Shown here: positions 7,264 through 15,901 of the stretch, piece after piece
Layout of the letters: each line of letters starts with the position of its first letter
How positions within the stretch are numbered: the first letter of the stretch is position 1
The notes under the pieces: generated by a model
The model's input: the letters and a program-made list of their open reading frames with translations, nothing else
Databases searched by the model: none
What the model was told of the DNA's origin: nothing
From: Arthrobacter antioxidans
GTDB taxonomy: Bacteria > Actinomycetota > Actinomycetes > Actinomycetales > Micrococcaceae
Assembly: GCF_023100725.1 (NCBI RefSeq)
Contig: NZ_CP095501.1
Span: 1,736,001 to 1,800,000, forward strand
DNA length: 64,000 nucleotides
Direction of reading: 5' to 3'
Translations under genes and position numbers: made by a program

Positions 7264-8340
7264 ATGCCCGCATTACCCGTAGCGTTCGAGGTCGGCACGT
7301 TCATCGTGCTCGGCCTGATCCTGCTGTTCGACCTGCTGCTCGTGGTCAAGCGGCCGCACGAACCATCCATGAAGGAAGCGGGACTCTGGGTCGCATTCTA
7401 TGTGGGCCTGGCGCTGGTGTTCGCGGCCCTGATGTTCGTCTTCACTGGGCCGGAGTACGGCGGCCAGTTCGTGGCCGGCTGGATCACCGAGTACAGCCTC
7501 AGCATCGACAACCTCTTCGTGTTCATCATCATCATGGCGCGCTTCTCGGTACCCCGGAAGTACCAGCAGGAAGTGCTCATGGTGGGCATCATCATCGCCC
7601 TGGTGCTGCGCGGGATCTTCATCGCCCTCGGTGCCGCCGTGATCGAGAACTTCAGCTGGATCTTCTTCATCTTCGGGGCCTTCCTCCTCTACACCGCCTA
7701 CAAGCAGGCCACGGACTCCGGCGAGGACGAGGAGCAGGCCGGCGACAACAAGCTCATCGCGAAGCTCCGCTCGGTCCTGCCGATGTCGGACCACTACGAC
7801 GGCAACAAGATCCGCACGGTGGTCGACGGCAAGAAGGTCTTCACGCCGATGCTCATCGTCTTCGTGACGATCGGCCTGACCGACCTCCTGTTCGCCGTCG
7901 ACTCCATCCCCGCGATCTTCGGCCTGACGCAGAGCGCCTTCATCGTGTTCACGGCGAACATCTTCGCGCTCATGGGCCTGCGCCAGCTCTACTTCCTGCT
8001 CGGCGGCCTGATGACGCGCCTCATCTACCTCAAGCACGCGCTGTCGGTGATCCTCGCGTTCATCGGCATCAAGCTCATCCTGCACGCGATGCACGTCAAC
8101 GAACTGCCCTTCATCAACGGCGGCGAGCACATCGCGTGGGCGCCCGAGATCCCCACCTTCGTGTCGCTGGCCGTGATCGTGGCCACCATCGTCGTCGCCG
8201 TGATCGCCAGCCTGATCCGCTCCCGGGTCACCGGAACGGCCCCGGAGAAGGCCGGGACCGAGACCACCGACGAGCCCGCGGTCGACGACGGACTCGCCCA
8301 GGCTGCCGAGGAGGCCGAGGTGCAGGGGCCCCGCCGCTAG
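7264..8340 (+). CDS. TerC-family integral membrane protein, probable Mn2+ exporter
   Basis: A 358-residue polytopic membrane protein of the TerC/Alx family. About eight or nine hydrophobic segments are visible. The conserved acidic motifs appear in order: SLSIDNLFVF in the first half and DLLFAVDSIPAIFG in the second, with aspartates inside membrane helices that are thought to carry metal. The family is named for tellurite resistance, but recent work links it to manganese efflux, consistent with the riboswitch-like leader. The frame is open upstream to 7051. I chose the ATG at 7264 because GGAAGG lies seven bases before it and the leader upstream is structured RNA. The tail after the last helix is acidic and disordered. 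Confidence 0.9.
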   Translation: MPALPVAFEVGTFIVLGLILLFDLLLVVKRPHEPSMKEAGLWVAFYVGLALVFAALMFVFTGPEYGGQFVAGWITEYSLSIDNLFVFIIIMARFSVPRKYQQEVLMVGIIIALVLRGIFIALGAAVIENFSWIFFIFGAFLLYTAYKQATDSGEDEEQAGDNKLIAKLRSVLPMSDHYDGNKIRTVVDGKKVFTPMLIVFVTIGLTDLLFAVDSIPAIFGLTQSAFIVFTANIFALMGLRQLYFLLGGLMTRLIYLKHALSVILAFIGIKLILHAMHVNELPFINGGEHIAWAPEIPTFVSLAVIVATIVVAVIASLIRSRVTGTAPEKAGTETTDEPAVDDGLAQAAEEAEVQGPRR

Positions 8341-8366
8341 GCTCCACAGGCACCCATCGCGCGACG

Positions 8367-8402
8367 AAGGGACCCCGCACACCGCGTGCGGGGTCCCTTC
8401 TG
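8367..8402 (+). terminator. Strong terminator after terC
   Basis: Perfect 14-bp arms AAGGGACCCCGCAC (8367-8380) and its complement (8386-8399) around a 5-nt loop, followed by CTGTGT. It lies 26 bp after the terC stop. Confidence 0.85.
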
Positions 8403-8464
8403 TGTACCGGCCATCCCGCGAGGAAACGGCGGTGGTCCCGCCCGCCCAACGGCCTTTTCACCCT

Positions 8465-8494
8465 GTTTACGTGATGCGGTGGCCTCCGTAGGGT
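8465..8494 (+). promoter_or_regulatory. Candidate promoter for the small ORF and BrkB gene
   Basis: GTTTAC (8465-8470) and TAGGGT (8489-8494) are separated by 18 bases. The start would fall near 8501, about 85 bp before the small gene at 8587. Confidence 0.45.
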
Positions 8495-8586
8495 CGTCCA
8501 CTGGTGATGATCCCGGAGTTGCTCCGCTCCCGCCGCTCGATGGCGGGACCGGAACCACCCGCCCCACGGACGATGCGGAGGATGAT

Positions 8587-8703
8587 GTGACCTCGAACTA
8601 CAGGGAGCAGATCGCAGCACCCATGGCCGTCGGCCCATCCGCTCCGCCCCTCGGCGAGCATGACCTGGCCCCCGGGTCCGACGTCGATGACCTCGTGCAG
8701 TGA
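8587..8703 (+). CDS. Possible small protein of 38 residues
   Basis: A GTG with a good GGAG site six bases upstream opens a 38-codon frame (product begins MTSNYREQIAAPMAVG and ends DVDDLVQ). It stops nine bases before the GTG of the BrkB-type gene, so the two would be translationally linked. The peptide is hydrophilic and acidic at its end, with no recognisable family. It may be a real leader gene or only a leader peptide. Confidence 0.35.
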   Translation: MTSNYREQIAAPMAVGPSAPPLGEHDLAPGSDVDDLVQ

Positions 8704-8712
8704 GGCCGGACC

Positions 8713-9582
8713 GTGCCGATCCAGTTGCAGACGCACCGACTCGTCCGGGCCGGCGTGCGCTCGACGGCGGGGCGCGTCGTGGTGCGTTCCCTCCGCGACC
8801 TCCGCGACCTCGAGCTCTTCGATCGGGCGATGACGCTCGCGGCCCAGGCGTTCACGTCCATCCTGCCGATCCTCATCGTGACCGGGTCGCTGCGGGGAAG
8901 CGTGAACCCTGAGGCGGATTCGCTCTTCGCCGAGAGTCTCAGCCTCGACCAGGACACGGCAGAACTCGTGCAGCAGTCCATGCCGGACCCTGCCGAGGGA
9001 GTCACCTTCACGCAGGTCGCCAGTGTGTTGCTGCTGCTCATCGCCGCAACCGCCTTCACCCGGGCACTCGAGCGTTGCTTCCGCAAGATCTGGAAAACCC
9101 CGAAGGTGGGCCTCCGCTTCGCCTGGCGCTGGGTCGCTGCAATCATCGCCATCGTCATCGGGCTCCTGCTGATCATCACCACCCGCAGCGTCGTGCGTGG
9201 CACGGGCGCCATCTCGGTGCTCGGGTTCACCCTGGAGGCGGCGATCTGGTGCCTGCTGTGGTGGATCGCCCTATGGCTCGTGGTCAACCGCACCGTCAGC
9301 CTGCAGGCACTCCTGCCGGGATCGATCCTCGCCGGACTGGGAATCGCCGGGGCCACGGCAGTGGGCCGCGTCTACCTTCCCCGGATCTTTGCGGCCTCGG
9401 CCGACGAGTTCGGTGTCCTCGGCCTGGCCTTCTCGTACATCGGATGGCTGTTCGTGCTGATGGCAGTGCTCCTCGCCTCGCTGACCGTCGGGCGCGTCGT
9501 CCACCTCGCCATGATCGGGCGACTGTGGAGCCACTCGGGTGAGGCAGCTGCACCTCCCACGGCAGCGAACGGCCGCCACTGA
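8713..9582 (+). CDS. YihY/BrkB-family (RNase BN-like) membrane protein
   Basis: A 289-residue inner-membrane protein. Six hydrophobic segments are visible. The first (MTLAAQAFTSILPILIVTGS) and the middle ones (VASVLLLLIAATAFTRALERCFRKIW, WVAAIIAIVIGLLLIITT) carry the spacing typical of the YihY/UPF0761 (PF03631) family. Its members were once misnamed RNase BN and, in Bordetella, linked to serum resistance (BrkB); the true biochemical function is not settled. I chose the GTG at 8713, nine bases after the stop of the small ORF. Strand and spacing suggest a two-gene transcript from 8465-8494. Convergent with the peptidase gene at 9870. Confidence 0.8.
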   Translation: MPIQLQTHRLVRAGVRSTAGRVVVRSLRDLRDLELFDRAMTLAAQAFTSILPILIVTGSLRGSVNPEADSLFAESLSLDQDTAELVQQSMPDPAEGVTFTQVASVLLLLIAATAFTRALERCFRKIWKTPKVGLRFAWRWVAAIIAIVIGLLLIITTRSVVRGTGAISVLGFTLEAAIWCLLWWIALWLVVNRTVSLQALLPGSILAGLGIAGATAVGRVYLPRIFAASADEFGVLGLAFSYIGWLFVLMAVLLASLTVGRVVHLAMIGRLWSHSGEAAAPPTAANGRH

Positions 9583-9869
9583 CATGGCTTGCGGTGGAGG
9601 GAATCGGCGGGCGAGACTGCGGAGGGGCTCCGCGATCACCACGTCGCCCGGAACGGCGTCTCCGCCGTGACTGATCCCGACCCGCGAGCATTGTCGCCGG
9701 CGAAGCCGACACCGAGCCGGAATCCAGGTTCTCCTCGGAGCAGTGCGGCGAGGACAGGAGGGCCGAGCACCCGGTTCGGACCCTGACTCCTAGTCCCTGC
9801 CGGACGTCCGCGCGAACGGATCCGGGCGAGCTCGGACGGTGGCCCGAGCGCGGGCGACGAGGTTCCCCG
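9583..9869. other. Convergent intergenic spacer
   Basis: No gene seen. A short CGGAG-GGG-CTCCG hairpin about 35 bp after the BrkB stop could help termination; otherwise nothing notable. Confidence 0.4.
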
Positions 9870-11225
9870 CTAGCTGCGCGCCATACCGAGCAGCCGCTCG
9901 AAGATCGCCTCGCCGTCGTCGGCGATGCCGTCGTGGTGGAACTCGTCCGTCTCCCAGATTTCCAGGTTCCGTACCGACGCCGCCGTCGCCAATGACAGGT
10001 CCCTGTCGACGTAGATGTCGTGGCGGTACACGGCAGCCGCGGCCGGGACGGTGTTGGTCGCCAGGACGTCCTCGTCGTACAGGGGTCCCCAGTCGTTCTT
10101 CTCCGCGAGGACGTCGGCGACCGCCCGCAGCGGACGGAGCGCCGGGTCCTCCTCGAAGTACCACGGATACACCATCTCCCCGGTGAGGAGGACCTCGTCG
10201 GCGTCGTCCCTGAACCGGGGGTACTCCTCGAGGATCCGCGCGGCGGACCACGACGAGGCCGGCCCCTGGCAGTAGATCGACTCGTGCAGCAGCGCGTACA
10301 GCGGCTGCGCTGCGCGGCTCACGACGGCGTGGACCTGCTCGAGGAACGACGCCGACAGGCGGGGACCGTCCGCCGTCGTCGTGAACGCGTCCTCCAGCAG
10401 GTAGTGGAGGCCGTGGACGCGCGTGTTGCCCCCCAGGAAGGAACCGACCATCTGGAACCGCCGCACCGTGAGCCGCTCACCGCTCGGGAGGAACTCCTCC
10501 ACACGGGCGAGGTGGCGGGCGATGCGCGTGACGCGGTCACGGTCCTCCGGATACCAGGCGAAGTACTCGGCGTTGCGCTCCTCGACGCGCGCGAACGTGG
10601 CCCGGTACACCTGGTCGGGCGAGCCGGCCAGGGGCGCGAGCCCGCCGGTGATCAGTGCGCGCTCGATGCCCTGCGGTGCCCGGGAGAGATACGTGAGGGT
10701 GCAGAAGCCGCCGTAGCTCTGTCCGAAGACCGTCCAGGGTCCGCTGTCCAGCCGGTGGCGGATGAGTTCGGCGTCGGCGACGATCGAGTCGGCGCGGAAG
10801 TGCGCGAGGTAGTCGGCCTGGGCCTGCGGGGACCCCAGGGCGCCGAGTGTGTCGGCGTCGGCCGGCGTCGAGAGCCCGGTGCCGCGCTGGTCGAGCATGA
10901 GGATCCGGAAGTCACGGGCCGCGGCCTTCATCCAGCCCGAGAGCCGGGTGGTCCGTACGCCCCGGCCGCCCGGGCCGCCCTGCAGGAACAGGAGCCAGGG
11001 GAGCCGTGCCACCTCGTCGTCGCGATGCTCGGTGGAGGAGTACTCGCGGGCGAACACCTCGATGCGGGGAGAGCCGGGGTCGGCGTGGTCGAGCGGGACC
11101 CTGAACACGTGGCCGGTGGCGCGCAGGCCGCGCATGACGGCGGTCGTGCCGACGGTGTGCTCGGCAGGATGATCGGAAGCGCTGGGACCGTCGGGGGCGC
11201 CCTGCCCGGGAGTCGGCCCGCTCAC
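9870..11225 (-). CDS. Alpha/beta-hydrolase, proline iminopeptidase-like (S33)
   Basis: A 451-residue cytosolic alpha/beta-hydrolase. The oxyanion-hole motif QGGPGGRG is near residue 82, and the nucleophile elbow GQSYGG places Ser170 as the catalytic serine. DQRGTGLS, typical of prolyl iminopeptidases, lies between them. The closing histidine is probably in DEFHHDG near the C-terminus. Length and motifs fit proline iminopeptidase-type enzymes that release N-terminal proline; the exact substrate is unknown. The frame is open 41 codons further upstream, inside the GNAT gene. I chose the GTG at 11225 because it overlaps the GNAT stop as GTGA, pointing to translational coupling. It is the last gene of the helicase-GNAT-peptidase operon. 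Confidence 0.85.
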   Translation of the reverse strand: MSGPTPGQGAPDGPSASDHPAEHTVGTTAVMRGLRATGHVFRVPLDHADPGSPRIEVFAREYSSTEHRDDEVARLPWLLFLQGGPGGRGVRTTRLSGWMKAAARDFRILMLDQRGTGLSTPADADTLGALGSPQAQADYLAHFRADSIVADAELIRHRLDSGPWTVFGQSYGGFCTLTYLSRAPQGIERALITGGLAPLAGSPDQVYRATFARVEERNAEYFAWYPEDRDRVTRIARHLARVEEFLPSGERLTVRRFQMVGSFLGGNTRVHGLHYLLEDAFTTTADGPRLSASFLEQVHAVVSRAAQPLYALLHESIYCQGPASSWSAARILEEYPRFRDDADEVLLTGEMVYPWYFEEDPALRPLRAVADVLAEKNDWGPLYDEDVLATNTVPAAAAVYRHDIYVDRDLSLATAASVRNLEIWETDEFHHDGIADDGEAIFERLLGMARS

Positions 11226-11698
11226 AGGGCAGCGACGCCGGCGAGCGCGTCGCCCGTCAGCCGGAACGTGCTCCACTCGGACTGCGCCGCCGCACCGAGG
11301 CTCTCGTAGAAGCGGATGGACGGCTCGTTCCAGTTCAGTACCGACCACTCCACGCGGGCGTAGCCGCGTTCGGTGGCGATCCGGGCGAGGTTCGCGAGGA
11401 GCGCCTTGCCGTGTCCCGCTCCGCGCGCTTCGGGCCGCACGTAGAGGTCCTCGAGGTAGATGCCGTTGACGCCCTCCCAGGTGGAGTAGTTGAGGAACCA
11501 GAGCGCGAATCCCTGGACCTCCCCCCGGGCCTCCGCCACGTGGGCGTAGATGGTGGGCCGCTCACCGAACAGGGCCGCCTCGAGCGACGCGGCGGTGTTC
11601 CGGACGGCGTCCGGCTCCCGCTCGTAGTGGGCCAGGTCGTGGATGAGCTGGAGGATGACCGGAACGTCCGCCGGCCGTGCTTCCCGAATGGTAGTCAT
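11222..11698 (-). CDS. GNAT acetyltransferase, diamine acetyltransferase-like
   Basis: A 158-residue single-domain GCN5-related N-acetyltransferase. The acetyl-CoA-binding motif A is visible as LYVRPEARGAGHGKALL (R/Q-x-x-G-x-G/A). The block ARVEWSVLNWNEPSIRFYES resembles spermidine/spermine and thialysine acetyltransferases, so the substrate may be a diamine or a lysine analogue. The ATG at 11698 has GGAGGA directly before it and TAGGCT six bases upstream, so an internal leaderless promoter is possible as well as read-through from the helicase, whose stop is only 24 bp away. Confidence 0.85.
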   Translation of the reverse strand: MTTIREARPADVPVILQLIHDLAHYEREPDAVRNTAASLEAALFGERPTIYAHVAEARGEVQGFALWFLNYSTWEGVNGIYLEDLYVRPEARGAGHGKALLANLARIATERGYARVEWSVLNWNEPSIRFYESLGAAAQSEWSTFRLTGDALAGVAAL

Positions 11699-11722
11699 TC
11701 CTCCAGCCTAGCCAAGGGTGGG

Positions 11723-14266
11723 TCAGCCGGCCGCCGGACCGCCGACGCCGAGGATTTTCACCACCGGGCTGCCGGCCTCGTCGGATGCCGCGAGGTCGAT
11801 CTCGGCGTTGATGCCCCAGTCGTTGTTGCCCTCCGGGTCCTTCAGGATCTGCCGCACCTTCCACGCCGCGGGGGTCTTCGTGATGAGCAGGAGGTTCGGC
11901 CCGCGGGCGTCCGGGCCGTCGTCGATGTCCTCGTAGTCACCGAAGTAGCCGTCCAGGGCCTCGGCCCAACGGTCGGCGGTCCAGCCGGACTCGGCGTCGA
12001 GGGTCCCGAGCGCGGCGTCCTGCTCGTCGGCGAAGAGCCTGACCCGCTGGAACATCTCGTTGCGCACCATCACGCGGAAGGCGCGTTCGTTGGAGGTGAC
12101 GGACGGCGGCTCGTCCGGCAGGTCGACGGCGTCCGCCGCAGCGACCGGCGTGAGGCCGGCCGCCAGCTGCGTCCACTCGTCGAGCAGGCTGCTGTCGGTC
12201 TGGCGGACCACTTCCCCGAGCCATTCGAGGATGTCGCTGAGGTCCTCGCGCAGCGCCTCGACGGGCACGGTGTGGCGAAGCGCCTTGTAGCAGTCGGCGA
12301 GGTAGCGCAGGAGGATGCCCTCGGAGCGTGTGAGGGAGTAGAACGCCACGTACTCGCCGAAGCTCATGGCCCGCTCGTACATGTCCCGCACCACGGATTT
12401 CGGGGCCAGCTCGAAGTCGCCCAGCCACGGCGCGGACGCGCGGTAGACGTCGAAGGCCTGCTGCAGCAGTTCCTCGAGGGGTTTCGGGTAGCTGACCTCC
12501 TCGAGGCGGGCCATTCGGGCGTCGTAGTCGATGCCCTCGGCCTTCATCGCGGCCACGGCCTCCCCGCGGGCCTTCTTCTCCTGCGCGTTGAGGACCTGGC
12601 GGGGCTTCTCGAGTGTGGCCTCGATGACGGAGACGACGTCGAGCGCGTAGCCGGGCGCCTCCGGGTCGAGCAGTTCGAGGCTCGCCATCGCGAAGGGCGA
12701 GAGCGGCTGGTTGAGGGCGAAGTTGGCCTGCAGGTGCACCTTGAGCCGCACGCGGCGGCCGTCCGGTTCGGGCTCGGGGAGCTTCTCGACGATGCCGGCG
12801 GTGACGAGTTCGCGGTAGATCCCGATGGCCCGGCGCATGAGCCGGAGCTGGGACGCGCGCGTCTCGTGGTTCTCCGTCAGGAGCCGCTTGGTGGCCGTGA
12901 AGGGGTCGCCGGGCCGCTCGAGGAGGTTCAGGAGCATGGAGTGGCTGACGGAGAACGACGACGTCAGCGGGTCCGGGATGCTCTCCACGAGCCGGTCGTA
13001 GGTGGGTTTGCCCCAGGAGACGAAGCCCTGCTGGGGTTTCTTCCGCACCACCTGGCGCAGCTTCTTCTGGTCGTCGCCGAACTTGGACACCGCCTTGGCC
13101 ATGGCCTTGGCGTTCTCCACCACGTGCTCGGGCGCCTGGACGACGACGGTGCCCGCGGTGTCGTAGCCCGCGCGGCCGGCGCGGCCCGAGATCTGGTGGA
13201 ACTCCCGCGCGTTCAGCAGGCGCGTGCGGACACCGTCGTACTTGCTGAGGGCGGTCAGGAGCACGGTGCGGATGGGCACGTTGATGCCCACGCCGAGGGT
13301 GTCGGTGCCGCAGATGACCTTGAGCAGGCCGGCCTGGGCGAGCTGCTCGACGAGGCGCCGGTACTTGGGCAGCATCCCGGCGTGGTGGACGCCGATGCCG
13401 TGGCGCACCAGCCGGTTGAGGGTCTTCCCGAAGCCGGCGGAGAACCGGAAGGTCGCGATCAGCTCGGCGATGCGGTCCTTCTCCTCGCGCGTGCACACGT
13501 TGACGCTCATGAGGTTCTGCGCGCGCTCGATCGCCTCGGCCTGGCTGAAGTGCACCACGTAGACGGGGGCCTGCCGCGTGGCCAGCAGCTCCTCGAGCGA
13601 CTCCTGGATGGGCGTCTCGACGTAGTAGTAGTGGAGCGGGATGGGCCGCTCCACGGACGTGACGGTCGCCGTCGGGCGGCCGGTGCGCTCCGTGAGGTCC
13701 TTCTCGAAGCGCGTGACATCGCCGAGGGTCGCGGACATCAGGAGGAACTGGGCCTGCGGCAGTTCGAGGAGCGGCACCTGCCATGCCCAGCCGCGCTGCG
13801 GGTCCGAGTAGAAGTGGAACTCGTCCATGACCACGGTGTCGACGTCCGCCTGGGCGCCCTCCCGCAGTGCGATGTTGGCGAGGATCTCCGCGGTACAGCA
13901 GATGATCGGCGCGTCCTGGTTCACGCCGGAGTCGCCCGTGATCATGCCGACGTTCTCCGGTCCGAAGATGTCGCAGAGTGCGAAGAACTTCTCGGACACG
14001 AGGGCCTTGATCGGGGCCGTGTAGTAGCTGGTGCGGCCCTCGGCGAAGGACTTCAGGTGGGCGGCGATCGCGACGAGGGACTTCCCGGAGCCGGTGGGCG
14101 TCGCCAGGATGACGTTGGCACCGGAGACGAGCTCCATCGCGGCCTCGTCCTGCGCCGGGTACAGGGTCAGGCCGCGGCCCGTCGCCCAGCCGGTGAAGGC
14201 CTCGTAGACCGCGTCCGCGGTGAGTCGGCCGTCGTCGTGCCGGGGGAGGTGCTCTTGGATTGTCAT
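11723..14266 (-). CDS. Ski2-like DEAD/DEAH-box helicase with DUF3516-type C-terminus
   Basis: An 847-residue superfamily-2 helicase. Walker A TPTGSGKS is at residues 57-63, motif II is DEFH at 148-151 (not DEAD or DEAH), motif III is MSATLGD and motif VI is QISGRAGRAGYD near 370. The C-terminal 400 residues lack known catalytic motifs and match the DUF3516 type found next to such helicases in actinobacteria. RNA or DNA unwinding is likely; the biological role is not established. The ATG at 14266 lies nine bases after TAGGCT, so it is almost leaderless. It is divergent from the methyltransferase at 14314, and their -10 boxes are 22 bp apart. Confidence 0.9.
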   Translation of the reverse strand: MTIQEHLPRHDDGRLTADAVYEAFTGWATGRGLTLYPAQDEAAMELVSGANVILATPTGSGKSLVAIAAHLKSFAEGRTSYYTAPIKALVSEKFFALCDIFGPENVGMITGDSGVNQDAPIICCTAEILANIALREGAQADVDTVVMDEFHFYSDPQRGWAWQVPLLELPQAQFLLMSATLGDVTRFEKDLTERTGRPTATVTSVERPIPLHYYYVETPIQESLEELLATRQAPVYVVHFSQAEAIERAQNLMSVNVCTREEKDRIAELIATFRFSAGFGKTLNRLVRHGIGVHHAGMLPKYRRLVEQLAQAGLLKVICGTDTLGVGINVPIRTVLLTALSKYDGVRTRLLNAREFHQISGRAGRAGYDTAGTVVVQAPEHVVENAKAMAKAVSKFGDDQKKLRQVVRKKPQQGFVSWGKPTYDRLVESIPDPLTSSFSVSHSMLLNLLERPGDPFTATKRLLTENHETRASQLRLMRRAIGIYRELVTAGIVEKLPEPEPDGRRVRLKVHLQANFALNQPLSPFAMASLELLDPEAPGYALDVVSVIEATLEKPRQVLNAQEKKARGEAVAAMKAEGIDYDARMARLEEVSYPKPLEELLQQAFDVYRASAPWLGDFELAPKSVVRDMYERAMSFGEYVAFYSLTRSEGILLRYLADCYKALRHTVPVEALREDLSDILEWLGEVVRQTDSSLLDEWTQLAAGLTPVAAADAVDLPDEPPSVTSNERAFRVMVRNEMFQRVRLFADEQDAALGTLDAESGWTADRWAEALDGYFGDYEDIDDGPDARGPNLLLITKTPAAWKVRQILKDPEGNNDWGINAEIDLAASDEAGSPVVKILGVGGPAAG

Positions 14267-14275
14267 GATCCGTTC

Positions 14276-14308
14276 AGCCTACCGGTGCGGTTCGGCGGAG
14301 GTTAGGGT
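14276..14308. promoter_or_regulatory. Back-to-back leaderless promoters of helicase and methyltransferase genes
   Basis: AGCCTA at 14276-14281 (TAGGCT on the minus strand) serves the helicase with nine bases to its ATG. TAGGGT at 14303-14308 serves the methyltransferase with five bases to its ATG. The 47-bp gap must hold both promoters, so their -35 regions would overlap the other gene's start. Confidence 0.5.
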
Positions 14309-14313
14309 GAGCC

Positions 14314-15087
14314 ATGCGCTGGGATCCTGGACTCTACGCCCGCCACGCGGGACATCGCGGGCGCCCGTTCTTCGACCTCGTCGCACGGGTGGGGCATGAC
14401 GCCCCACGGACCGTCGTCGATCTCGGGTGCGGGCCGGGCGATCTGACGGAGACGCTCGCCCGCCGCTGGCCCGACGCGCAGGTGGTCGGTGTCGACTCCA
14501 GCGGGGAGATGATCGACACCGCGCGGCAGCGGCCGACGCTCCCGAACCTGCGGTTCGAGGTCCGCGACCTGCGCGACCACACCCCGGGGGGCGACGACGT
14601 GATCGTCACGAATGCCGCGCTGCAGTGGGTGCCCGGTCACGCGGGCCTCCTCGACCGGTGGGCGCGGGCGCTCCCGGAGCGTGGCTGGCTCGCGGTGCAG
14701 GTTCCCGGCAACTTCTCGGCACCGTCGCACGCGCTGATGCGTGTCCACGCGGCGAGCCCGCGGTGGGCCTCCCGGCTCGACGGCGTCCTGCGCCATGACG
14801 ATGCGGTCGGCGAGCCCTCCGACTACCTCGGGCTCCTGCTCTCCGCGGGACTGCAGGCGGACGTCTGGGAGACGACCTATGAGCAGGTGCTGCCGGGGGA
14901 GGACGCCGTCCTCGGCTGGGTGCGCGGCACCGGCCTGCGGCCCATCCTGGACGCGCTGTCCGCGGACGAGGCCGAGGAGTTCGAGGCCGGCTACGGGGAC
15001 CTGCTGCGCCGCGCATATCCTGCCGGGGAGCACGGGACGGTGTTCGGTTTCCGCCGGATCTTCGCCGTCGGGCACCGGCCCTCCTGA
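14314..15087 (+). CDS. tam: Trans-aconitate 2-methyltransferase-like SAM enzyme
   Basis: A 257-residue class I SAM-dependent methyltransferase. The AdoMet-binding loop VVDLGCGPGDLTETLA is at residues 34-49. GVDSSGEMI is the acidic loop for the ribose, and NAALQWVPGH is the post-IV motif characteristic of Tam. The opening MRWDPGLYARHAGHRGRPF is also typical of Tam enzymes, which methylate trans-aconitate to keep it from inhibiting aconitase. Length matches the family. Start ATG at 14314, five bases after TAGGGT, with no clear ribosome-binding site, suggesting a leaderless mRNA. It ends 36 bp before the convergent MBL gene. Confidence 0.88.
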   Translation: MRWDPGLYARHAGHRGRPFFDLVARVGHDAPRTVVDLGCGPGDLTETLARRWPDAQVVGVDSSGEMIDTARQRPTLPNLRFEVRDLRDHTPGGDDVIVTNAALQWVPGHAGLLDRWARALPERGWLAVQVPGNFSAPSHALMRVHAASPRWASRLDGVLRHDDAVGEPSDYLGLLLSAGLQADVWETTYEQVLPGEDAVLGWVRGTGLRPILDALSADEAEEFEAGYGDLLRRAYPAGEHGTVFGFRRIFAVGHRPS

Positions 15088-15123
15088 AAGGCGCCACGGC
15101 CGGGATGCCGACCGTCCGGCCGG

Positions 15124-15774
15124 CTACCAGCCGCGCTGCTTCCACTCCGTCAGCGATCCCCGCTCCGCCCCGAGCGTGGTGCCCCTGCCGTGGCCCGGGT
15201 GCACCACGGTGTCGTCGGGCAGCTCGTCGAAGATCCGCGTCACGACGTCGTCGTACAGGGACGCGAAGCGGCCGGGGTCGCCCTGGGTGTTGCCGAGGCC
15301 GCCGGGGAACAGCGAGTCGCCCGTGAAGAGGTGCGCGGGTCCGTGGGGGTCGCGGTACAGGAGGGCGATGGAACCCGGCGTGTGGCCGCGCAGGTGGATC
15401 GCCTCCAGCTCGAAGCCCTCGAAGGAGCCGACGTCGTGGTGCTCCAGCGGGACGTCCGTCGCCACGGCGATGTCCGCGACGTCGTCCGCCCCGGCCGCGG
15501 TGCGCGCCATCGTGGCCTCCTTGACCTCGGCCAGGGCACGGACGTGGTCCCAGTGCGAATGGGTGGTGACGATCAGGGCCACGCGCGCCTCGGCGTCGGT
15601 GTCCTCCTGCGCGTCGGCGAGGAGCCCGAGGATGGCGGGGGCGTCGTCCGCCGCGTCGATCAGCACCTGGGCGCCGCTCGACTTCGAGGTGAGCAGGTAC
15701 ACGTTGTTGTCCATCTCCGAGACGGAGAGGCTGCGGATCGTCACTTCGCTGAGGTCGTGCAGGGGCTCGGTCAT
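15124..15774 (-). CDS. MBL-fold metallo-hydrolase (glyoxalase II-like)
   Basis: A 216-residue metallo-beta-lactamase-fold protein. The zinc motif THSHWDH (HxHxDH) is at residues 71-77, LRGHTPGSIALLY carries the next histidine, FTGDSLFPGG the bridging aspartate and VHPGHGRGTT the final histidine. The arrangement is that of hydroxyacylglutathione-hydrolase-like enzymes. Actinobacteria usually lack glutathione, so another thioester (for instance of mycothiol) is more likely; this is inference. The frame is open well upstream, but the part before the ATG at 15774 is unlike the family. TACACT lies six bases before that ATG, again a leaderless arrangement. Confidence 0.85.
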   Translation of the reverse strand: MTEPLHDLSEVTIRSLSVSEMDNNVYLLTSKSSGAQVLIDAADDAPAILGLLADAQEDTDAEARVALIVTTHSHWDHVRALAEVKEATMARTAAGADDVADIAVATDVPLEHHDVGSFEGFELEAIHLRGHTPGSIALLYRDPHGPAHLFTGDSLFPGGLGNTQGDPGRFASLYDDVVTRIFDELPDDTVVHPGHGRGTTLGAERGSLTEWKQRGW

Positions 15775-15901
15775 GAGCACAGTGTAGGCAGGGCGCCCGC
15801 GCCCCGGCGGAACGGGCCCGGGGTGGGGGCCGCAGCGACGGTAGGGTCTCAGGTGGACGGGCCGGCCAGGGTCCGCGGATCCGTGACGGAAGGGACAGGG
15901 C

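Noticed and set aside
11411..14305. 964-codon plus-strand frame opposite the helicase and GNAT genes
   Set aside because: Spans two real minus-strand genes and the gap between them, with shadow composition and no domain.
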